Below, piece after piece: positions 23,894 through 38,496 of a stretch of 39,846 bases of DNA (positions are counted from its first letter, which is position 1; each line of letters starts with the position of its first letter). The position numbers were made by a program, and so were the translations under genes. The notes beneath the pieces were generated by a model, which did not search any database, was not told where the DNA came from, and saw nothing but the letters and a program-made list of their open reading frames with translations. The stretch comes from Nocardia vermiculata NBRC 100427 (lineage in GTDB: Bacteria > Actinomycetota > Actinomycetes > Mycobacteriales > Mycobacteriaceae), in NCBI RefSeq assembly GCF_001613265.1, contig NZ_BDCA01000047.1, positions 1-39,846 of the forward strand, in the 5' to 3' direction.

Positions 23894-24304
23894 ATGCAGA
23901 TCACCATTCACAACACATTCCTTCCGCAGGACGATCCGGAAGCCGCACTGACCTTCTACCGTGATGTGCTCGGCTTCGAGGTCCGCAACGATGTCGGCTA
24001 CAAGGGCATGCACTGGATCACCGTCGGGCCGGCCGGGCAACCGGACACCTCGATCGTGCTGTACCCGCCGAACGCCACCCCGGGTATCACCGACGACGAA
24101 CAGCGCACCATCGCCGACATGATGGCCAAGGGCACCTTCGCCAGCGTCAATCTCGCCGCCGAGAACGTCGACGAACTGTTCGATCGGATGCAGGCCGTGG
24201 GCGCCGAGGTGGTGCAGGAGCCCACCGATCAGCCCTACGGCGTACGCGACTGCGCCTTCCGCGACCCGTGCGGCAATCTGCTGCGCATCCAGCAGTCTTC
24301 CTGA
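23894..24304 (+). CDS. VOC-family (glyoxalase/bleomycin-resistance-like) protein
   Basis: 136 residues. Two beta-alpha-beta-beta-beta modules: ALTFYRDVLGFEVRNDVGY in the first, and DELFDRMQAVGAEVVQEPTDQPYGVRDCAFRDPCGNLLRIQQ in the second with its usual DP(C)GN end. Proteins of this group bind or modify small molecules and often give resistance by sequestration; the ligand cannot be told from sequence. It lies between the AraC and UvrA-like genes and is probably cotranscribed with them. Confidence 0.9.
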   Translation: MQITIHNTFLPQDDPEAALTFYRDVLGFEVRNDVGYKGMHWITVGPAGQPDTSIVLYPPNATPGITDDEQRTIADMMAKGTFASVNLAAENVDELFDRMQAVGAEVVQEPTDQPYGVRDCAFRDPCGNLLRIQQSS

Positions 24305-24337
24305 CCCGTCACCGACCGAACCGAATACGGAGAGACC

Positions 24338-26713
<2,376 letters not shown>

Positions 26714-26756
26714 GGCCGGGTGAGCCGCGGACAGCGTCGACCGAGCGCCGGGGAAA

Positions 26757-26788
26757 CGCCTGCCCGTCCGTGACCGGCCGGGCAGGCG
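26757..26788 (+). terminator. Terminator of the UvrA-like gene
   Basis: Perfect 10-bp stem CGCCTGCCCG / CGGGCAGGCG with a 12-nt loop, 43 nt after the UvrA-like stop. Confidence 0.75.
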
Positions 26789-26792
26789 CGCA

Positions 26793-26830
26793 CACGTCGG
26801 CGTGGGCGGCTCAATGCGTGCGCCGACGTG
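26793..26830 (-). terminator. Terminator of the alpha/beta hydrolase operon
   Basis: Perfect 10-bp stem CACGTCGGCG / CGCCGACGTG with an 18-nt loop, 20 nt past the hydrolase stop on the minus strand. With the neighbouring hairpin it forms a tandem pair between converging operons. Confidence 0.65.
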
Positions 26831-26850
26831 GGTTCTGGTGCGCCGGGCGG

Positions 26851-27813
26851 TCAGCCGAGCACCGTGCGCAGGAATCGCCCGGTGGCGGCGATCGCCTCCC
26901 GGCTTTCCGGCAGCAGGCGATCGAGGACCGGAAAGGCATGGACCTGGCGGCGCCAGCGATGCGTTTCCACCGGTACCCCGCCCTGATACAGGCGTTCGGT
27001 GAAGGCCAGGATGTCCGGCTCCAGCAATTCCCGCTCCGCGACGGTCAGGAAGGTCGGAGGGAAGGCGGTGACCGGTGCGTCGATCGGTGTGCGCGATCCG
27101 CGCAATTCGATATCGCCGCGCAGCCATCTGGCCTTGGCCCGGCGGACCGCGCTCAGTGGCTGGTACGCATCGTGTTTCAGCAGTTCCGGGTCGTGCCGGT
27201 CGGCATCGAGGCTGAGTTGCGGCGAATAGCCGACGAAGGCGGCCGGGCGCGGCAGCCCGTCACGCTCGGCGAGTTCGCAGATCTTCGCAGCCAGGAAGCC
27301 ACCGGCCGAGTCACCGGCGACGACGATCCGCCCGGCGCCACCGATCCGCTCGGCCAGGGCGCGATACGCGGTACACGCGTCGAAGACCGACGTGCCGACG
27401 CCCGCCTCGGGCAGCTGCCGATACCGCACCGAATACACCGGCACGCCGAGTGTTTCGGCCAGCCGGCTGCAGACGTGCCGGTGCGTGGCCGGACCACAGA
27501 AGATGAACGCGCCGCCGTGCAGGAACAGCACGTGCGTATCGGTCACCGCATCCGGCGCGGGCCGTAGCGGCCGATAGGTGTGTACCTCGACACCGCCCAG
27601 CTCGGCGGCACCGTGCTGTACCGCGCTCGGGAACGGCAGTCGGGAGAAGGCCGTTTCGAGGAACCGCAGCGCGCGCATGCCGCGCTCGCCCAGCGGCCAG
27701 AACCGGTAGACCGGCTTCAGGAATATCCGTGCCGCCCAGAACATCCCGACCGATACCGCACTCGGCGAATCGTGCACGACCACCGGTGCGCGCACCGGCC
27801 GGGTCGTGGTCAT
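26851..27813 (-). CDS. Alpha/beta hydrolase, hormone-sensitive-lipase type
   Basis: 320-residue esterase/lipase. Oxyanion-hole motif HGGAF (in LFLHGGAFIFCG), nucleophile motif GDSAGG with the catalytic Ser, then an acid in ERELLEPD and the catalytic His in RQVHAFPVL. No export signal. The start ATG at 27811-27813 overlaps the stop of the upstream MBL-like gene as ATGA, so it is the third gene of a coupled operon that begins with the SDR. The substrate is unknown; the family takes short acyl esters. Confidence 0.93.
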   Translation of the reverse strand: MTTTRPVRAPVVVHDSPSAVSVGMFWAARIFLKPVYRFWPLGERGMRALRFLETAFSRLPFPSAVQHGAAELGGVEVHTYRPLRPAPDAVTDTHVLFLHGGAFIFCGPATHRHVCSRLAETLGVPVYSVRYRQLPEAGVGTSVFDACTAYRALAERIGGAGRIVVAGDSAGGFLAAKICELAERDGLPRPAAFVGYSPQLSLDADRHDPELLKHDAYQPLSAVRRAKARWLRGDIELRGSRTPIDAPVTAFPPTFLTVAERELLEPDILAFTERLYQGGVPVETHRWRRQVHAFPVLDRLLPESREAIAATGRFLRTVLG

Positions 27814-28910
27814 CGGCCCGCGCGCACGATGGTGCCGTAGTTCAGGCCACCGTGTGAATGGGTGGGGATCAGCGGCCACTGCCGTTTCCAATTCACACAT
27901 TCCGAAGAGGGCAGCACCTGCAACCAGCGCGGGTCCCGCGGCGACCGGGAGGCCATCGTCTTCTCTTTCACCATCGAGTCGTACTGGTCGAGACTGTCCT
28001 CGAGAGTGTTGGCATTGAGCACGACCTCGCGACCGTAGAACTCCGCCTGCTGCTTCACGCCGGGGATCTTGGACAGCTCCGGCTGCCAATTGTCCGGAGC
28101 CATACCGTTTTCCGAGGACACCCAGATACCGTCCGGAGTGTTGAGACACAGTGAGTGATTGCCATCGGTGTGTCCGGGGGTCCACAGCAGGCTGACGCCG
28201 ACGCCGAGTTCCACGTCCCCGTCGAAGATCTCGAACCGCTCCTGGTCGACGCCGTCCATCCCGTTCTCGACATACCACGCCCACTGCATCGGATGCATGG
28301 ATTCGAAGGTGCCCAGTTCGCGCCGGTGCACCAGCAGTTTCGCGTTGGGGAACAGCGGTTCTCGCGCTGCGGGCTCCCCCTCGATCGGCTGGTCCGAGCC
28401 CATGATCATCCGGACGTCCTGGACGTGCAGGTGATCGAAGCTGACGTAGTCCACATCGGCGTTGGTCAGACCGAGATTCGGCAGCACGGCATCGGGATCG
28501 TTGTAGTACTTCACGAACAACCGGCCGGCATGCAGCGCATTCCCGAACTTCTGCAGCTTGTGGTAGAACGGCGCCTCCGCCGAACCTGCCGCCACCGTCG
28601 GCTCCCAGACCAGGGTTTTCAGCCCGCCGTCGAACCCCTCGAACTGCACCACCATCATCCGGTTGATGATGCTGATGAAAGGGTTCAGGTTGACCGAGTA
28701 CCCCTGGAAGGCGAATCGGGCCGGATAGGGCGCGGCCGCGATGTCGATGCTCTGTACCGTCTTGATCTGCCCCTGGGCGAGGAAGCGCTCGCGATACTTC
28801 GCCGCGGCGTCACGGACTGCGTGCAGCCGGTCACCACGGGGCCAGATGCGGTGCACACCATCGAATTCCGGGATCGGGCGCACCGTGGTCGGGGACTGAG
28901 TTTCGGTCAT
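27810..28910 (-). CDS. Metallo-beta-lactamase-fold-like protein with atypical metal motif
   Basis: 366 residues. Segments typical of the MBL fold are present: VDYVSFDHLHVQD in the position of the HxHxDH motif and LLWTPGHTDGNHSL in the position of the next metal-binding His, plus a late WPLIPTHSHGGLNYG. The first motif reads HLHVQD, so Asp and the third His of HxHxDH are replaced or shifted, and metal binding may differ. The ATG at 28908-28910 has GGAG upstream and overlaps the SDR stop, so it is translationally coupled. Homologues are known from mycobacteria as hypothetical proteins; function is unknown. Confidence 0.8.
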   Translation of the reverse strand: MTETQSPTTVRPIPEFDGVHRIWPRGDRLHAVRDAAAKYRERFLAQGQIKTVQSIDIAAAPYPARFAFQGYSVNLNPFISIINRMMVVQFEGFDGGLKTLVWEPTVAAGSAEAPFYHKLQKFGNALHAGRLFVKYYNDPDAVLPNLGLTNADVDYVSFDHLHVQDVRMIMGSDQPIEGEPAAREPLFPNAKLLVHRRELGTFESMHPMQWAWYVENGMDGVDQERFEIFDGDVELGVGVSLLWTPGHTDGNHSLCLNTPDGIWVSSENGMAPDNWQPELSKIPGVKQQAEFYGREVVLNANTLEDSLDQYDSMVKEKTMASRSPRDPRWLQVLPSSECVNWKRQWPLIPTHSHGGLNYGTIVRAGR

Positions 28911-29752
28911 CGTCGTTCTCCGGGATCGGTGGATTCTGTCAGGGTGCGTTCGTAGCCCGCTCGGACCGAAGCATCTCGGGTCGCGTCGACCTGGTCGGGG
29001 ACCATGCGCCGGAAGATTCGGTCCCGCAGCCGTTGCGGCAGCAGTTCGGCGAGCCGGACCAGTGGGCCGATATAGCGGGGCAGGGTGGTCTCGAAGCGCG
29101 GGCGTTCGACAACACGCAGCACGGCCGCAGCCACCTCGGTGGGCTGGAGCAGTTTCGCGGCGCCGGTCGAGGTGCCGGCGGCCAGTTCGGTCGCCACTAC
29201 GCTCGGCATGATCACCGACAGGTGCACACCGGTTCCGCGTAGCTCCTCGCGCACACCGGTCAGATAGCCGAGCACCCCGTGCTTGGTCGCGGCATAGGTC
29301 GATTCTCCCGGCGGGGACAGCCGGGCGGCCGCCGACGCGATGGTGACGATATGTCCGCGCCCCCGATCCCGCATGGCCGGTGCCGCCAACCGCACTCCGC
29401 GAATGACGCCGTGCAGATTCACCTCCAGCATGCGCGCTGTCGCGGTCTCCGGCTCCTCGTCGAAGGACCCGACCCACATCACACCGGCATTGTTGACCAG
29501 CACGTCGATCGGACCCCACAGCGATTCCACGGCGGTGAGGAAGCCACGGAAGGAGTCGGTCTCGGTGACATCGAGTGCGAAGCCCCGGACCGTGCCGTCC
29601 AGCTCACCGGCCGTCGCTACCGCCGCCGCTTCGTCCCGGTCGCCGATGGCAACGCGGGCACCGGCCGCGGCCAGCGTCCGGGCGATCTCACGACCGATTC
29701 CGCGGGCGCCGCCGGTCACGGCGACGACCTGCCCGGTTGTCGACGAGCTCAT
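28907..29752 (-). CDS. Short-chain dehydrogenase/reductase
   Basis: 281-residue NAD(P)-dependent oxidoreductase. TGGARGIGREIARTL is the cofactor loop, DVLVNNAGVM the structural NNAG, and TYAATKHGVLGYL the YxxxK catalytic pair with Ser in IASAAARLS upstream. The C-terminal tail of 60 residues is longer than in minimal SDRs. ATG at 29750-29752 is chosen with GGAAGGA nearby; two further in-frame ATGs lie within 18 nt upstream. First gene of an operon divergent from a TetR regulator. Confidence 0.93.
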   Translation of the reverse strand: MSSSTTGQVVAVTGGARGIGREIARTLAAAGARVAIGDRDEAAAVATAGELDGTVRGFALDVTETDSFRGFLTAVESLWGPIDVLVNNAGVMWVGSFDEEPETATARMLEVNLHGVIRGVRLAAPAMRDRGRGHIVTIASAAARLSPPGESTYAATKHGVLGYLTGVREELRGTGVHLSVIMPSVVATELAAGTSTGAAKLLQPTEVAAAVLRVVERPRFETTLPRYIGPLVRLAELLPQRLRDRIFRRMVPDQVDATRDASVRAGYERTLTESTDPGERR

Positions 29753-29835
29753 GAGCATTCCTTCCATTCTGACATGAACGCGTGTCACGAACGATGCTCT
29801 AGTGTGCCATAGGACAGCAGATAAGGACAGGGGTC

Positions 29836-30570
29836 ATGGCACGAGGTTCGACGACGGCACGCGGTTCGAAGGCACGGGATTCGCGGCCGAAGGCTGCGGG
29901 CGCGGACACCCCCGTCACCTCCGATCAGTCGACAGCCGATTCCGGCAGACGGTCGACGGGCCGCAAGTACCAGGGACTGACACCCGACGAGCGCCGCGCG
30001 GTCCGGCGCGCCGGCATTCTCAAGACCGCACTCGAAGTGTTCGGCACCGTCGGTTACGCCGGAAGTTCGGTCAAACAGCTCTGCCGCGCAGCCCGGCTGA
30101 CCGAGCGCTACTTCTACGAATCGTTCACCGACCGCGAAAGTTGCCTGGCCACTCTGTATTCCGAACTGGTCGATGGCATGCGCGCAGCGACGGTCGCCGC
30201 CGTCGGCGACGTCGGCGACGATGTCGACGACCAGGCCCGAGCCGGCCTGGAAGCATTCGTCGGCTACCTCACCGACGACCCCAGGCGTGCCCGGGTGGTG
30301 CTGATCGAGGTCGTCGGCGTCTCCCCTGCCATGGAAGCGAGCCGTCACGAGGTGCTGCGCGCCTTCGCCGATATCGTCGCCGCCACCTGGGCCACCCACC
30401 GCAGCGAACCGCTCACCCCCAAACAGAACTCGACCGCCGTAGCGCTCGTCGGCGGCGTCAACCACCTGCTCGTCGACTGGCTGATGAGCGGCACCCCGCA
30501 GTCTCCCGACGCGCTCGTCGACGTCTGCACGACCCTGTTCACCGCCGCCCGCGGCGCGCTGGAGAACTGA
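29836..30570 (+). CDS. TetR-family regulator
   Basis: 244 residues. After a basic, disordered 45-residue N-terminal tail, the helix-turn-helix occupies about 55-100 (RRAGILKTALEVFGTVGYAGSSVKQLCRAARLTERYFYESFTDRESCLATLY), followed by an all-helical ligand domain. AAGGACAGGGG precedes the ATG. It is divergent from the SDR-MBL-hydrolase operon with 83 bp between starts, so it is probably the repressor of that operon and of itself; I could not define a clear palindromic operator in the gap. Confidence 0.92.
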   Translation: MARGSTTARGSKARDSRPKAAGADTPVTSDQSTADSGRRSTGRKYQGLTPDERRAVRRAGILKTALEVFGTVGYAGSSVKQLCRAARLTERYFYESFTDRESCLATLYSELVDGMRAATVAAVGDVGDDVDDQARAGLEAFVGYLTDDPRRARVVLIEVVGVSPAMEASRHEVLRAFADIVAATWATHRSEPLTPKQNSTAVALVGGVNHLLVDWLMSGTPQSPDALVDVCTTLFTAARGALEN

Positions 30571-30617
30571 CCGACGGCTCAGCCCGGCAGAATCTTTCGC
30601 ACCACCCGGTTCACCGG

Positions 30618-30647
30618 CCGCATCCGGTCGGTATCGACCGGATGCGG
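30618..30647 (+). terminator. Terminator of the TetR gene
   Basis: Perfect 13-bp stem CCGCATCCGGTCG / CGACCGGATGCGG with a 4-nt loop, 47 nt after the TetR stop. It is the strongest hairpin in the gap. Confidence 0.75.
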
Positions 30648-30684
30648 TCCGGCCATGGCGGTCGGCAGCAGGGCGACACCGCCC

Positions 30685-30798
30685 AACGGCCATGAGCGGT
30701 GGGCGCGGTACAACGCCGCACCGGATGACGGCTTCGAATTCGGCCTCACCGCGCTACTGAACGGCCTCGATCAGCACCGGGTCCGAGCCGCGCAGTGA
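30685..30798 (+). pseudogene. Possible remnant of a TetR-family gene (C-terminal end)
   Basis: Codons from 30685 read RWARYNAAPDDGFEFGLTALL..., ending in TGA at 30796-30798. FEFGLxxLLxGL is a frequent C-terminal motif of TetR regulators with a TetR_C-type domain. No helix-turn-helix and no complete frame precede it; a start at 30655 gives only 47 residues. The adjacent intact TetR gene is of a different type, so this looks like the remains of a second one. Short and uncertain. Confidence 0.35.
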
Positions 30799-30867
30799 CG
30801 CCGACGTTCAATGCGTCGCCCAGTCGGTGAAACCGGGCCGCAGTGCAAACATATCCGCGGACACGAC

Positions 30868-30902
30868 TCGGGCCCCCACTCCTGAACGGAGCGGGGGCCC
30901 GA
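30868..30902 (-). terminator. rpoC terminator
   Basis: Strong hairpin: 10-bp stem TCGGGCCCCC / GGGGGCCCGA, one A/C mismatch, then CTCC / GGAG around a 5-nt loop, starting 20 nt beyond the rpoC stop codon. No T tract follows. Confidence 0.8.
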
Positions 30903-30922
30903 TCGTATTGCCCGATAAGCGC

Positions 30923-33900
30923 TTACCGGTAGTCGCTGAATCCGTAGTCGTCCAGCGGAACCGCCGCACCCGTGGTGGTGCCGAAGCCCTCGGGGCTGTA
31001 GTAGGTGTCGTCGTAGGACGGCACCGCGTACGCCGCGGCCCGAGCTTCCTCGGTGGGCTGCACCTGGATGTTGCGGTAGCGGTTGATACCGGTACCGGCC
31101 GGGATCAACTTACCGATGATCACGTTCTCCTTCAGACCGATCAGCTTGTCGGAGCGGCAGTTGATCGCCGCATCCGTCAGCACGCGAGTGGTCTCCTGGA
31201 AGGAGGCCGCCGACAGCCACGAATCGGTGGCCAGCGACGCCTTGGTGATACCCATCAGCACCGGGCGGCCCGATGCGGGATCGGTGCCCTCGGAGACGAC
31301 GCGGCGGTTGGACGCCTCGAACTCCGAACGCTCCACCAGCGAACCGGGCAGGAACTCCGTCGCACCCGAATCGATGATGGTGACACGGCGCAGCATCTGA
31401 CGGACGATGACCTCGATGTGCTTGTCGTGGATGGACACACCCTGCGACCGGTACACCTCCTGGACCTCGTGGACCAGGTGGATCTGCACCTGACGCGGAC
31501 CCATCACGCGCAGCACCTCGTGCGGATCGGCCGAGCCCTCCAGCAGCTGCTGGCCGACCTCGACGTGGTCACCGTCGGACAGCAGACGCTCGGAACCGTC
31601 GTCGTGCTTGTACACACGCAGACGCTGACGCTTCGACAGCTTGTCGTAGACCACTTCGTCCGAACCGTCGTCCGGAATGATGGTGATCTTGTAGAAGCGG
31701 TCGTCGTCCTCGAGCCGCACCCGACCCGACACCTCGGCGATGGGCGCCTTGCCCTTGGGCACCCGAGCCTCGAAGAGCTCCTGCACACGGGGCAGACCAC
31801 CGGTGATGTCGTCACCCGCGACACCACCCTGGTGGAAGGTACGCATGGTCAGCTGGGTACCGGGCTCACCGATGGACTGGGCGGCGACGATACCGACGGC
31901 CTCGCCGATATCGACCAGCTTGCCGGTCGCCATCGAACGGCCGTAGCAGGTGGCACAGACGCCGGTACCGGTGGTGCAGGTCAGCACGGAGCGGACCTTC
32001 ACCTCGGTGATTCCGGCGGCCAGCAGCGCCTCGATGGCCGGGTCACCGAGATCGTGACCCTTCTCCACCACGACGTTGCCCTGCGCATCGACCGCGTCGG
32101 AGGCCAGCGTACGAGCGTAGGTGCTGGTCTCGACATGGGCGTCGCGGATGACCGAGCCGTCGGGCTGCTTCTCCGCGATCGGCACCACGATGCCGCGCTC
32201 GGTGCCACAGTCGGTCTCGCGCACGATGACGTCCTGCGACACGTCCACCAGACGACGGGTCAGGTAACCCGAGTCGGCGGTACGCAGCGCGGTGTCGGCC
32301 AGACCCTTACGCGCACCGTGGGTGTTGATGAAGTACTCCAGAACCGTCAGGCCCTCACGGAACGAGGACTTGATCGGCCGCGGGATGAACTCACCCTTCG
32401 GGTTGGTCACCAGCCCCTTCATGCCCGCGAGGGTACGAGTCTGGGTGAAGTTACCCGTGGCGCCCGAATCGACGATCGTGATGATCGGGTTGTCGGCCGG
32501 GTAGTGCGCACGCAGCGCCTTACCGACCTCCTCGGTCGCTTCCTGCCAGATCTTGACCAGGGCGTTGTTGCGCTCCTGGTAATCGAGAGCACCGCGCTGG
32601 TACTTCTTCTCGATCTGGTCGGACTGCGCCTCGTAGCTCTCCATGATGTCGGCCTTCTCCGGCGGAACGAGAACGTCCGACATGGAGACGGTGACACCCG
32701 AACGCGTGGCCCAGTAGAAGCCGGCGTCCTTGAGCTTGTCGACGGTCTGCGCGACCACGATCATCGGGTAGCGCTCGGCGAGATCGTTGATGATCGCCGC
32801 CTGCCGCTTCTTCGGCATCGGCTCGTCGATGAACGCGTAGTCCGCCGGGAGCAGATCGTTGAACAGCACGCGGCCCAGCGTGGTCTTGATGGTCCACGCG
32901 TCGCCGGGCTGCCAGCCCTCCGGGAACAGCTCCGCCTCGGTGTCCTTCGGCGGGCGCTGGTGGGTCAACCGGACCTTGATCAGCGAACGCACACTGAGCT
33001 CGCCACGGTCGACCGCCATCTGGGCCTCGGCCGGAGTGGAGTACACCCCGAACTCGGCCTCGTCGGTGGTCGCGGCGCGGTACTCACCCTTGGCGCCCTC
33101 TTCCAGGCGGGTCAGGTAGAAAAGGCCGGTCACCATGTCCAGACGCGGCATGGCCAGCGGGCGACCCGAAGCCGGCGACAGGATGTTGTTCGAGGACAGC
33201 ATCAGGATGCGTGCCTCGGCCTGTGCCTCCGCCGACAGCGGCAGGTGCACGGCCATCTGGTCACCGTCGAAGTCGGCGTTGAAGGCCTCACACACCAGCG
33301 GGTGCAGCTGAATGGCCTTACCCTCGACCAGCTGCGGCTCGAAGGCCTGGATACCCAGGCGGTGCAGGGTGGGTGCACGGTTGAGCATCACCGGATGCTC
33401 GGCGATGACCTCTTCGAGGACGTCCCACACCTGCGAGCGCTGCCGCTCGACCATCCGCTTGGCGGACTTGATGTTCTGCGCGTGGTTCAGATCGACCAGA
33501 CGCTTCATCACGAACGGCTTGAACAGCTCGAGCGCCATCAGCTTGGGCAGACCACACTGATGCAGCTTCAGCTGCGGACCGACGACAATGACCGAACGGC
33601 CGGAGTAGTCGACGCGCTTACCGAGCAGGTTCTGCCGGAAACGACCCTGCTTACCCTTGAGCAGATCGCTCAGGGACTTCAGCGGGCGGTTACCGGGGCC
33701 GGTCACCGGGCGACCGCGACGGCCGTTGTCGAACAGCGCGTCCACGGACTCCTGCAGCATCCGCTTCTCGTTGTTGACGATGATCTCGGGCGCACCGAGG
33801 TCGATCAGTCGCTTGAGGCGGTTGTTGCGGTTGATCACGCGGCGGTACAGGTCGTTCAGGTCGGAGGTGGCGAAACGGCCACCGTCGAGCTGAACCATCG

Positions 33901-34876
33901 GGCGCAGCTCCGGCGGGATCACCGGAACGGCGTCGAGCACCATCCCCATCGGCGAGTTGCCGTTGGTCTGGAAGGCCGCGACGACCTTCAGGCGCTTGAG
34001 CGCACGCAGCTTCTTCTGGCCCTTACCGGTGCGAATGGTTTCGCGCAGGTTCTCGGCCTCGGCCTCGATGTCGAAGTTCTCCATCAGCTTCTGGATGGCT
34101 TCGGCACCCATCGAACCGGTGAAGTATTCGCCGTAGCGGTCCTGCAGCTCGCGGTAGAGCAGCTCGTCGACGATCAGCTGCTTGGGCGACAGCTTGGAGA
34201 AGGTGGTCCAGATCTCGTCGAGCCGGTCCAGCTCACGCTGGGCGCGGTCGCGCAGCTGACGCATCTCGCGCTCGCCGCCGTCCTTCACCTTGCGGCGGAC
34301 GTCGGACTTGGCACCCTCGGCCTCGAGCTCGGCGATATCGGCCTCGAGCTTCTGCGCCCGAGCCTCGAGATCGGCATCGCGCTGATCGGCGATGGTCTTC
34401 TTCTCGACCTCCATCTCCGCCTCGAGCGTGGACAGCTCGTTGTGGCGCAGATCGTCGTCGACACTGGTGATGACATAGGCGGCGAAGTAGATGATCTTCT
34501 CGAGATCCTTCGGCGCCAGATCCAGCAGGTAGCCCAGCCGGCTCGGCACACCCTTGAAGTACCAGATGTGGGTGACCGGTGCGGCCAGCTCGATGTGGCC
34601 CATCCGCTCACGGCGCACCTTGGCGCGGGTCACCTCGACGCCACAGCGCTCACAGATGATGCCCTTGAAGCGCACCCGCTTGTACTTACCGCAGTAGCAC
34701 TCCCAGTCCCGGGTGGGACCGAAGATCTTCTCGCAGAACAAGCCGTCCTTCTCCGGCTTGAGCGTGCGGTAGTTGATGGTCTCCGGCTTCTTGACCTCAC
34801 CGAAAGACCAGTTGCGAATGTCTTCGGCGGTGGCCAGGCCGATCCGGAGTTCATCGAAGAAGTTGACGTCTAGCAC
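30923..34876 (-). CDS. rpoC: RNA polymerase beta' subunit
   Basis: 1317 residues, the usual actinobacterial length. The N-terminal zinc-binding region reads CYCGKYKRVRFKGIICERCGV; the catalytic Mg-binding loop NADFDGDQMAVH is intact; trigger-loop and bridge-helix sequences and a second Cys cluster (TCTTGTGVCATCYGRSM) follow. The start is GTG at 34874-34876, giving the standard MLDVNFFDELRIGLATAEDI, with GGAAAGGAAG upstream; an in-frame ATG 39 nt earlier is less likely. It lies 137 bp after rpoB, with an imperfect GC hairpin at 34951-34974 between them. Confidence 0.98.
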   Translation of the reverse strand: MLDVNFFDELRIGLATAEDIRNWSFGEVKKPETINYRTLKPEKDGLFCEKIFGPTRDWECYCGKYKRVRFKGIICERCGVEVTRAKVRRERMGHIELAAPVTHIWYFKGVPSRLGYLLDLAPKDLEKIIYFAAYVITSVDDDLRHNELSTLEAEMEVEKKTIADQRDADLEARAQKLEADIAELEAEGAKSDVRRKVKDGGEREMRQLRDRAQRELDRLDEIWTTFSKLSPKQLIVDELLYRELQDRYGEYFTGSMGAEAIQKLMENFDIEAEAENLRETIRTGKGQKKLRALKRLKVVAAFQTNGNSPMGMVLDAVPVIPPELRPMVQLDGGRFATSDLNDLYRRVINRNNRLKRLIDLGAPEIIVNNEKRMLQESVDALFDNGRRGRPVTGPGNRPLKSLSDLLKGKQGRFRQNLLGKRVDYSGRSVIVVGPQLKLHQCGLPKLMALELFKPFVMKRLVDLNHAQNIKSAKRMVERQRSQVWDVLEEVIAEHPVMLNRAPTLHRLGIQAFEPQLVEGKAIQLHPLVCEAFNADFDGDQMAVHLPLSAEAQAEARILMLSSNNILSPASGRPLAMPRLDMVTGLFYLTRLEEGAKGEYRAATTDEAEFGVYSTPAEAQMAVDRGELSVRSLIKVRLTHQRPPKDTEAELFPEGWQPGDAWTIKTTLGRVLFNDLLPADYAFIDEPMPKKRQAAIINDLAERYPMIVVAQTVDKLKDAGFYWATRSGVTVSMSDVLVPPEKADIMESYEAQSDQIEKKYQRGALDYQERNNALVKIWQEATEEVGKALRAHYPADNPIITIVDSGATGNFTQTRTLAGMKGLVTNPKGEFIPRPIKSSFREGLTVLEYFINTHGARKGLADTALRTADSGYLTRRLVDVSQDVIVRETDCGTERGIVVPIAEKQPDGSVIRDAHVETSTYARTLASDAVDAQGNVVVEKGHDLGDPAIEALLAAGITEVKVRSVLTCTTGTGVCATCYGRSMATGKLVDIGEAVGIVAAQSIGEPGTQLTMRTFHQGGVAGDDITGGLPRVQELFEARVPKGKAPIAEVSGRVRLEDDDRFYKITIIPDDGSDEVVYDKLSKRQRLRVYKHDDGSERLLSDGDHVEVGQQLLEGSADPHEVLRVMGPRQVQIHLVHEVQEVYRSQGVSIHDKHIEVIVRQMLRRVTIIDSGATEFLPGSLVERSEFEASNRRVVSEGTDPASGRPVLMGITKASLATDSWLSAASFQETTRVLTDAAINCRSDKLIGLKENVIIGKLIPAGTGINRYRNIQVQPTEEARAAAYAVPSYDDTYYSPEGFGTTTGAAVPLDDYGFSDYR

Positions 34877-35013
34877 GTAACTTCCTTTCCCCTGTTCGGG
34901 TTCAGTATCGAGCAAAGTTCGCTAGTTCTTCCGCCGTGGCGGAGTACTGCCCCGGCGCCCGAGTGGGTGCCGGGACCGATCACGCTGTGTCGATGGTTCA
35001 CTCGCGCGCTCGC

Positions 35014-38496
<3,483 letters not shown>

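Noticed and set aside
29753..29835. A TetR operator between the SDR and TetR genes
   Set aside because: An operator is expected here, but I found no inverted repeat good enough to place it; ACGCGT is too short to count.
30579..30656. A short minus-strand frame ending NRVVRKILPG in the TetR-rpoC gap
   Set aside because: Only 25 codons, overlaps the perfect terminator hairpin, and no family resemblance.
30827..34873. A 1348-codon plus-strand open frame opposite rpoC
   Set aside because: It is antiparallel to rpoC, and its length follows from GC-rich third positions suppressing stops. The product is a Leu/Val/Arg/Asp/His-rich string without domains, and there is no start signal. The same holds for the frame opposite rpoB.
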